Below, piece after piece: positions 3,701-6,025 of a stretch of DNA of 6,025 nt. Each line of letters starts with the position of its first letter. Within the stretch, counting starts at the first letter, position 1. The stretch comes from Thermoplasmata archaeon. GTDB taxonomy: Archaea > Thermoplasmatota > Thermoplasmata > JAGHBH01. The DNA is taken from NCBI GenBank assembly GCA_030673205.1, contig DAOVJP010000092.1:1-6025 (forward strand), given 5' to 3'. The notes beneath the pieces were generated by a model. The model was not told the DNA's origin. It made no database searches and saw only the letters and a program-made list of their open reading frames with translations. The translations under genes and the position numbers were made by a program.

Positions 3701-6025
3701 ACACCTCACACAATAATCACATAAACAACAACACCATAATACAGACCTCGATGTACGGCATTTGCACGACAGACTCCAATTTCAATGAGATATGGTACAA
3801 CGATATCACCAACTGTGATGAAGGCCTGCGTATGTACCGCGCGGACTACAATAACATCTATTACAACACCGTGAACGATGCGCAGACAGGAACGTTATAC
3901 TGGCTATCACAGCACAACATGTTCGTCGCTAACGACCTTGACACCTCCTCCCAGCACGGTCTATATCTGATCTGGTACTCTTCAGAGAATGACTTCATCG
4001 ACAATACAATAGGCAACTGTTCCGGGAATGGCATATACCTTCTAAACCTGTGCGATGACAACACTTTCACAGACAATATCATCGCGAATAACGAGAATGG
4101 TACCGTTCTTTCCTACTCCAACACCAACACGTTCTACCACAACCACTTCATCTCTAACACCAACCAGTCCTGGGACAATGGCACCAACACCTGGAACCTT
4201 GGCTACCCACAAGGCGGCAACTACTGGAGCGACTGGACCACACCCGATGTGAACGCAGACGGCTTCGTAGACACCCCATACCCATTCATAGCCGGAGGAA
4301 CGAACCAAGACAACTGGCCCCACACCGTACCAAACGGCTGGAACAACCCACACCCAGAACAATACGTATTGAACGTGGACCAAGGCCTATGGTACGAAAC
4401 AATACAAAGCGCGGTGGACGATGCCAGCGCAGGGCACACACTCTGGGTCTCCGCAGGAACGTACAACGAGAACGTAGTGATAGACAAGAGCCTCACACTA
4501 GAAGGAGAGGACAGGGACACCACCATCATCGACGGCGGCGGAGTGGGGGACGTGGTGTATATCGGCGTGGACTGGGTTAATGTGACCGGGTTCACAATGA
4601 CTGGGAGCGGGAGCAATTGGGATGATGTGGGGATCGAACTGAGCGGTGTCCAGAACTGTCGCATTGACAACAACACCGCCAACAACAACGACTACGGTAT
4701 CTGGCTTCAGCTCTCCTCCAGCAACACCATCACACACAACAACGCCAACAACAACACCTGGTTCGGCATCCTGCTCGATGCCTCCAGCAACAACGTTGTC
4801 GCCAATAACACCGCCAACAACAACTTCCTTGGCATCTACCTCAAATCCTCCAGCAACAACGTTGTCGTCAACAACAACGCCAACAACAACACCAATTACA
4901 GCATCTACCTCCGTTCTTCCAACAACAACACCATCACACACAACACCGCCAACAACAACTGGTTCGGCATCCACCTCCAAACATCCAGCAACAACATTGT
5001 AACTAACAACACCGCCAGCAACAACACCCATAGCATCTACCTCGAAACCTCCAACAACAACACCATCTCAAACAACACCGCAGACAACAACCTCTACGGC
5101 ATCTACATCCATGCCTCCTCCAACAACACCATCACAAACAACACCGCCAACAACAGCCCCTGGTGCGGCATCCACCTCCAAACCTCCAACAACAACACCA
5201 TCTACCACAACAACATCATCTCTAACACCAACCAGGCCTACGATGATGGCACCAACATCTGGAACCTCCCATATCCCGGCGGCGGCAACTACTGGAGCGA
5301 TTGGACCACACCGGATGTGAACGGGGATGGCTTCGTGGACGAGCCCTATGACATAGACGGAGGAACGAATCAAGACCTCTGGCCTTTTGCGAGGGAGAGC
5401 GGGTGGCTGTGTTTGGTCCGTAATGTTGATACGGACGAGTATTTCCTGACCATCCAGGAGGCGATAGATGATGTTGATACGCTGGATTGTCATACCCTCC
5501 TGGCCGGGCTCGGCGTCTATTACGAGAATGTGCAGGTGACCAAAGCCCTCACTATAACTACTGGGGACCGAGTGAATACCATTGTGGACGCGGGAGGGGG
5601 GGACGCCTTCACAATACTGGCCAACGAAGTGACCATCTCCGGTTTCACCATCCGCCACGCGGCCCGGGGCATCGTTGCAGAGAATGTGGCGGACTGTTCC
5701 ATAGATGACAACCTTTTACTCGCGGTGCTGCCCGAATTCCCTATGGAACGGAGCATAGAGGTCGAGAACCCCTCTGTCCTGGACCTCTATGGGTATCAGG
5801 TTCGGATGGTCGTGCCTTATTCCGCGGGCATGCAACCAGATTTCGACGACATACGTTTCCTGGGCGAGGATGGCTCGTTCCTGCCCTATTGGGTCGAGGA
5901 ATACACCTTTGGCGTGGAGGCCACGGTGTGGATCTATATCCCTCTTCTTCCGGCGATGGAGAATACCACCATCTACATGAGGTACAACAATTCCGGGGCG
6001 GTTAGTATGAGCGATGGCGCCTCGG
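1..6025 (+). CDS. Giant modular parallel beta-helix (NosD/PbH1-like) surface protein with DUF2341, partial at both ends
   Basis: Frame +1 is open over all 2,008 complete codons, with no stop and no plausible start (the frame is already open and already in mid-rung at base 1). The translation contains five hinge segments with GGNYWSDW, five entry segments resembling the N-terminal part of pectin-lyase-like helices (TIQSAV, TYNENV, SLTLEGED, TIIDGGG), roughly 45 rungs of 22-23 residues ending in GI-aromatic-L, and a C-terminal DUF2341-like domain. Known proteins with this mix are mostly secreted archaeal or bacterial surface proteins, some of them labelled NosD-like or CASH-domain. I infer an extracellular, probably glycosylated and calcium-dependent, binding or structural role. 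No catalytic residues of polysaccharide lyases or hydrolases were recognised, so enzymatic function is unsupported. True NosD (nitrous-oxide reductase maturation) is unlikely given the size and DUF2341. Signal peptide and anchor would lie outside the window. Confidence 0.95.
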   Translation, partial: MVGNNASNNNDYGIWLWYSSSNNLIDNVMMADGIVIDGYELAHWNTHTIDTTNTVNGKPVYYWKNQTGGTVPTGAGQVILANCTGVIVENQNIGDCSIGIQISFSSNCDVANNTASNNNDYGIYLFGSSDNTIKNNTITNNDEGIKVYYYSDNNTIANNTVTNNLYGILLSSVINNRITHNTVTNNRHGIRLFNSKNNLITHNNASNNNDEGIYVYFHSSDNTIYHNNFIANNGGGIQAYDDDANTWNLSYPSGGNYWSDWTTPDVNADGFVDTPYPFITGGTNQDNWPHTTPNGWNNPHPEQYVLNVDQGLWYETIQSAVDAATPDDTIWASARTYNENVIVDKSLTLEGEDMTTTIIDGGGAGDVVYINADWVNMTGFTVTKSGSNFDDAGIELNDVQNCRIENNNANNNAFGIYLYASNNNTITHNNANNNAWYGIYLTSSNNNTIANNTISNNPLYGFFIYASNNNTITHNNANNNTYGIYLHTACNNTITHNAVNNNTWDGIWLESSSENTIANNTSNNNDYGIGLSSASNSNTVYHNNIINNTNQAYDSGTNTWNLPYPSGGNYWSDWTIPDVNADGFVDTPYPFIAGGATQDMWPHTEPYGWLDEHPNQNVLNVDLGLWWPTIQGTIDNASAGHTIWVSTGTYDENVVMDKVLTLQGEDRDVTIIDGGGVGSVVYISADWVNMTGFTVRDSGPVGFPHVNAGIELDGVQYCNISDNKAMSSDMGIWLSNSENNIITNNLVTGNYYGIILDYSRGSTIVDNRVIFNDWNSISLSYSNDSLVANNIAGNTLMGVTGTGISVSYSNNVTITSNDANNNTGSGISLWASHNNTIRDNTANNNNNGIRLRNSMNNTIENNTANNNDNGIILYTSHNNNVTNNNVNMNIDSGIFIIFSSQINLIDGNEIHSNGNGVYFRDSNSNNTISNNSISMSTSYGFYSDFSASFNNSIYHNNIISNAIQAYSVGNNTWNLPYPSGGNYWSDWTIPDVNADGFVDTPYPNIAGGANQDMWPHTVPNGWNNPHPEQYVLNTDQGLWYETIQSAVNTATPDDIIWASARTYNENVVVDKSLTLEGEDMATTIIDGGGVGNVVNISADMVNLIGFTIQNGGGGTTDSGVLFYEASNSSMLGCLVRDQCDGVYLLRSRDITLFNNNVSGSLVYGFYIHYSNWTKLEHNDLWSNGQSILAHYSNNNVIHNTSAVGNGFGITLWHANDNIVRDNVEMNTTVGVMLDTSHNNHINNNTIIQTSMYGICTTDSNFNEIWYNDITNCDEGLRMYRADYNNIYYNTVNDAQTGTLYWLSQHNMFVANDLDTSSQHGLYLIWYSSENDFIDNTIGNCSGNGIYLLNLCDDNTFTDNIIANNENGTVLSYSNTNTFYHNHFISNTNQSWDNGTNTWNLGYPQGGNYWSDWTTPDVNADGFVDTPYPFIAGGTNQDNWPHTVPNGWNNPHPEQYVLNVDQGLWYETIQSAVDDASAGHTLWVSAGTYNENVVIDKSLTLEGEDRDTTIIDGGGVGDVVYIGVDWVNVTGFTMTGSGSNWDDVGIELSGVQNCRIDNNTANNNDYGIWLQLSSSNTITHNNANNNTWFGILLDASSNNVVANNTANNNFLGIYLKSSSNNVVVNNNANNNTNYSIYLRSSNNNTITHNTANNNWFGIHLQTSSNNIVTNNTASNNTHSIYLETSNNNTISNNTADNNLYGIYIHASSNNTITNNTANNSPWCGIHLQTSNNNTIYHNNIISNTNQAYDDGTNIWNLPYPGGGNYWSDWTTPDVNGDGFVDEPYDIDGGTNQDLWPFARESGWLCLVRNVDTDEYFLTIQEAIDDVDTLDCHTLLAGLGVYYENVQVTKALTITTGDRVNTIVDAGGGDAFTILANEVTISGFTIRHAARGIVAENVADCSIDDNLLLAVLPEFPMERSIEVENPSVLDLYGYQVRMVVPYSAGMQPDFDDIRFLGEDGSFLPYWVEEYTFGVEATVWIYIPLLPAMENTTIYMRYNNSGAVSMSDGAS
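109..252 (+). other. Non-rung insertion with NTVNGKPVYYW motif
   Basis: Between the GI turns at 97 and 295 lies a stretch that does not follow the rung pattern: DGYELAHWNTHTIDT, then NTVNGKPVYYWKNQTGGTV, then GAGQVILANCTGVIV. From memory, this NTVNGKP-V-YY segment recurs in archaeal NosD-like and PbH1 proteins, where it forms an excursion from the helix before the chain re-enters with an ILANCTG rung. It occurs only once in this window. It carries aromatic residues (W, YYW) that could make a ligand-binding or lateral contact surface; that role is inference. Confidence 0.7.
733..900 (+). repeat. Hinge 1: GGNYWSDW / DVNADGFVD linker
   Basis: Runs from NTWNLSYPSGGNYWSDW through DVNADGFVDTPYPF and GGTNQDNWPHT to GWNNPH, exactly 56 codons. 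DVNADGFVD puts acidic or amide side chains at positions 1, 3, 5 and 9 with Gly at 6, like the first nine positions of an EF-hand or dockerin calcium loop, but position 12 is Tyr instead of Glu or Asp. The GGNYWSD...D.N.DG..DTPY arrangement is familiar from NosD-like proteins as the segment closing a helix. This copy is the T-type (WTTPDV, TNQDNW) and most resembles hinge 4. Confidence 0.85.
901..1200 (+). repeat. Entry segment 2 (subtype A)
   Basis: Starts PEQYVLNVDQGLWYETIQSAV, then ATPDDTIWASARTYNENV, KSLTLEGEDM, TIIDGGGAGDVVYI, WVNMTGFTV and a GSNFDDAGIEL exit. The TIQ-A-hydrophobic, TY-ENV, SLTL-GE and TIIDG order matches the first turns of pectin-lyase-like right-handed helices, as in pectinesterase and many surface proteins. 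Subtype A is defined by ATPDD-IWASAR, shared only with entry 4. The downstream part (SGSN-DD-GIEL, VQNCRI) instead matches entry 5. Confidence 0.85.
1201..1671 (+). repeat. Beta-helix rung array 2 (six regular Asn-rich rungs plus cap)
   Basis: GI/GF turns fall at 1243, 1312, 1381, 1447, 1516 and 1582, spaced 69, 69, 66, 69 and 66 bases. Rung text is of the form SNNNTITHNNANNN plus aromatic, then GIYL. Between 1201 and 1680 I count 50 asparagine codons, all AAC. A 50-base block (1253-1302) recurs exactly at 1391-1440, two rungs downstream. The cap NTVYHNNIINNTNQAYD leads to hinge 2. Asn ladders stacked inside or at the corners of parallel beta-helices are well known and explain the composition. 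Confidence 0.9.
1253..1440 (+). repeat. Exact 50-bp direct repeat, two-rung period
   Basis: Bases 1253-1302 and 1391-1440 are identical (beginning tctatgcctcc and ending gccaacaacaac), offset by 138 bases, which is exactly two rungs. The rung between them is a related but different sequence. A close variant of the same block recurs around 4915-4960 in array 5. Confidence 0.85.
1672..1839 (+). repeat. Hinge 2: GGNYWSDW / DVNADGFVD linker
   Basis: The same 56-codon length as hinge 1. The first 99 bases (1672-1770) are identical to 2911-3009 in hinge 3. It is the I-type (WTIPDV, AGGA-QDMW). Its last part differs from all the others, reading PYGWLDEH where hinges 1, 3 and 4 have PNGWNNPH, so the copy looks like a mosaic of a homogenised first half and a private second half. 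Confidence 0.85.
1840..2148 (+). repeat. Entry segment 3 (subtype B)
   Basis: Reads PNQNVLNVDLGLWWPTIQGTI, ASAGHTIWVSTGTYDENV, LTLQGEDRDVTIIDGGG and DWVNMTGFTVRDSG, then a slightly longer exit with GFPHVNAGIELDGVQYC. Subtype B is defined by ASAGHT-WVS-GTY, shared with entry 5. It keeps every core motif but is the most divergent of entries 2 to 5 near its N-terminus (NQNVLN, LWWPTIQGT), consistent with the private end of hinge 2. Confidence 0.85.
2149..2910 (+). repeat. Beta-helix rung array 3 (about ten degenerate rungs)
   Basis: Turns fall near 2191, 2257, 2326, 2392 or 2407, 2476, 2542, 2608, 2677, 2746 and 2818, mostly 66-69 bases apart, so the fold register is kept. The sequence is much less uniform than arrays 2 and 5, with rungs such as VDNRVIFNDWNSISLSY and IDGNEIHSNGNGVYF. 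Between 2161 and 2880 I count about 37 AAC and 21 AAT asparagine codons, and Ser, Ile and Thr codons also end more often in A or T. It therefore looks older or of different origin from the flanking hinges. The cap is NNSIYHNNIISNAIQAY. Confidence 0.85.
2911..3078 (+). repeat. Hinge 3: GGNYWSDW / DVNADGFVD linker
   Basis: 56 codons. Its first 99 bases are identical to those of hinge 2, although the rung arrays upstream of the two hinges have little in common. It is I-type at the start (WTIPDV, QDMW), but its end (PNGWNNPH) matches hinges 1 and 4. The carried loop is again DVNADGFVD. The change from hinge-2-like to hinge-1/4-like sequence occurs between about 3030 and 3060. Confidence 0.85.
3079..3381 (+). 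repeat. Entry segment 4 (subtype A)
   Basis: Reads PEQYVLNTDQGLWYETIQSAV, ATPDDIIWASARTYNENV, KSLTLEGEDMATTIIDGGG, then a divergent second half: NISADMVNLIGFTIQNGGGGTTDSGVLF. The first half is almost base-for-base entry 2, including the unusual ASARTY. The second half resembles no other copy in the window. The switch falls around 3270-3290, suggesting a recombination edge inside the segment. Confidence 0.85.
3382..4185 (+). repeat. Beta-helix rung array 4 (about eleven diverse rungs)
   Basis: Glycine turns fall at about 3421, 3490, 3550, 3622, 3688, 3757, 3823, 3889, 3958, 4030 and 4099, nearly all 66-72 bases apart. The rungs are the least Asn-rich and most varied of the window, with many aromatic and cysteine residues (LGCLVRDQCDG, IHYSNWTKLEHNDL, GNCSGNGIYLLNLCDD). 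A rung at about 3862-3900 (YYNTVNDAQTGTLYW) faintly echoes the NTVNGKPVYYW insertion of array 1 but stays in rung register. The cap is NTFYHNHFISNTNQSWD. Confidence 0.85.
4186..4353 (+). repeat. Hinge 4: GGNYWSDW / DVNADGFVD linker
   Basis: 56 codons, T-type (WTTPDV, GGTNQDNWPHT), ending PNGWNNPH. It is nearly identical in DNA to hinge 1 from the DVNADGFVD loop onward, and the near-identity continues into the following entry as far as the IQSAV codons. It begins with NLGYPQGGNYW, a small local difference from the PYPSGG of hinges 2 and 3. Confidence 0.85.
4354..4653 (+). repeat. Entry segment 5 (subtype B)
   Basis: Reads PEQYVLNVDQGLWYETIQSAV (as entry 2), then ASAGHTLWVSAGTYNENV (as entry 3), KSLTLEGEDRDTTIIDGGG, DWVNVTGFTMTGSGSNWDDVGIELSGVQNCRI (last part as entry 2). 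It is a clear chimera of features otherwise seen separately in entries 2 and 3. It leads into array 5, which is the array most like array 2. Confidence 0.85.
4654..5253 (+). repeat. Beta-helix rung array 5 (eight highly regular Asn-rich rungs plus cap)
   Basis: GI (or SI) turns fall at 4696, 4765, 4831, 4900, 4966, 5032, 5098 and 5167, spaced 69, 66, 69, 66, 66, 66 and 69 bases. Consensus rung: SSNNNTITNNTANNN, one or two residues, then GIYL. Asn codons from 4681 to 5220 are about 54 AAC to 2 AAT. I count about 14 N-X-S/T sequons in these 200 residues, roughly one or two per rung, so dense N-glycosylation is possible if the host has an AglB-type system. The cap NNNTIYHNNIISNTNQAYDD precedes hinge 5. 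Confidence 0.9.
5254..5406 (+). repeat. Hinge 5: divergent GGNYWSDW / DVNGDGFVD linker
   Basis: Starts NIWNLPYPGGGNYWSDWTTP and keeps the calcium-like loop as DVNGDGFVD, but then departs: DEPYDIDGGTNQDLWPF with ARESGW, one residue shorter than the others before the GG. The codons also differ (ccg, ggg, gat and gtg in place of ccc, gca, gac and gta). This last hinge appears to have escaped the homogenisation seen among hinges 1 to 4. Its DIDGGTNQD wording is closer to the general NosD-like form as I remember it. Confidence 0.8.
5407..5739 (+). other. Entry segment 6, divergent terminal copy with a minimal helix
   Basis: Recognisable order of the entry motifs: YFLTIQEAIDDVDT, YYENVQVTKALTI, TGDRVNTIVDAGGGDAF, NEVTISGFTIRHAARGI and ENVADCSIDDN. 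Every motif is diverged from entries 2 to 5 and the GEDR-TIIDGGG wording is altered (NTIVDAGGG). No Asn-rich rung array and no hinge follow: after about two rungs the chain enters the DUF2341-like domain. It may act as the C-terminal cap of the helical stack. The composition here is richer in Asp, Ala and Val and lacks the AAC runs. Confidence 0.75.
5740..6025 (+). other. DUF2341-like domain, truncated by the window end
   Basis: Reads MERSIEVENPS, YGYQVRMVVPYSAGMQPDF, DDIRFLGEDGSFLPYWVEE, ATVWIYIPLLPA, NTTIYMRYNNSG and VSMSDG. This matches the DUF2341 pattern as known from archaeal and bacterial surface proteins: NYQV beta-strand, D-(I/L)-RF, DG-LPYW-E, A-VW-(K/Y)-(V/I)-P, TTIYM-Y-N, S-G. In such proteins a concanavalin-like or laminin-G-like beta-sandwich (FDDF...W) often follows; if so, it would begin just past the window. 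Function of the domain is not established; it is usually taken to be an extracellular carbohydrate- or surface-associated module. Confidence 0.8.

Noticed and set aside
4498..5658. Long Val/Gly-rich open frames on the minus strand (4498-5031, 5068-5658, also 1375-1809)
   Set aside because: The reverse complement of AAC runs is GTT runs, read as valine. Stop codons are rare there for compositional reasons, and the sequences echo the rung period of the plus strand with no recognisable fold.
1..6025. Catalytic polysaccharide lyase, pectinesterase or true NosD copper-maturation function
   Set aside because: The entry segments resemble pectin-lyase-like folds, but I could not identify conserved catalytic residues. 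No nos genes are visible, and the length and DUF2341 do not fit NosD.

Overview
The whole 6,025-base window lies inside one enormous protein-coding gene. Frame +1 is open from base 1 to the last complete codon (2,008 codons) with no stop. Neither the start codon nor the stop codon is present, so promoter, ribosome-binding site, signal peptide, C-terminal anchor and terminator all lie outside. There is no intergenic DNA, RNA gene or mobile element here. The product looks like a secreted or surface-displayed modular right-handed parallel beta-helix protein of the NosD/PbH1/CASH type, ending in the window with a DUF2341-like domain. This architecture is typical of cell-surface proteins in Euryarchaeota and Thermoplasmatota-like archaea. 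The archaeal assignment is an inference from domain style (Asn-rich rungs, GGNYWSDW hinge, NTVNGKPVYYW segment, DUF2341); no taxonomic marker is present.

Layout: the protein is built from repeated cassettes. Each complete cassette has (a) an entry segment of about 100 residues, with motifs TIQSAV, TYNENV, KSLTLEGED, TIIDGGG and TGFT; (b) an array of 22-23-residue beta-helix rungs (66 or 69 bp each) with the pattern SNNNTI..NN.A.NN...GIYL; and (c) a hinge of 56 residues in four of the five copies, with GGNYWSDW and an EF-hand-like DVNADGFVD loop. The order is: rungs 1 (1-732, with a non-rung insertion), hinge 1 (733-900); entry 2, rungs 2, hinge 2 (901-1839); entry 3, rungs 3, hinge 3 (1840-3078); entry 4, rungs 4, hinge 4 (3079-4353); entry 5, rungs 5, hinge 5 (4354-5406); then a divergent entry 6 (5407-5739) that has almost no rungs and runs straight into the DUF2341-like domain (about 5740 to the end).

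The notable signal is at DNA level. Hinges and entries are nearly identical between cassettes (hinges 2 and 3 share 99 identical bases), while the rung arrays between them differ in number, sequence and codon choice. Array 2 uses AAC for all 50 asparagines, but array 3 uses AAT for about a third. Entry subtypes alternate A-B-A-B, and subtype boundaries conflict with hinge subtypes. Together these suggest cassette duplication followed by recombination or gene conversion: a protein whose length and rung content can be reshuffled between conserved joints. I see no catalytic signature, so the role is most likely structural or binding (carbohydrate or surface), which is inference.
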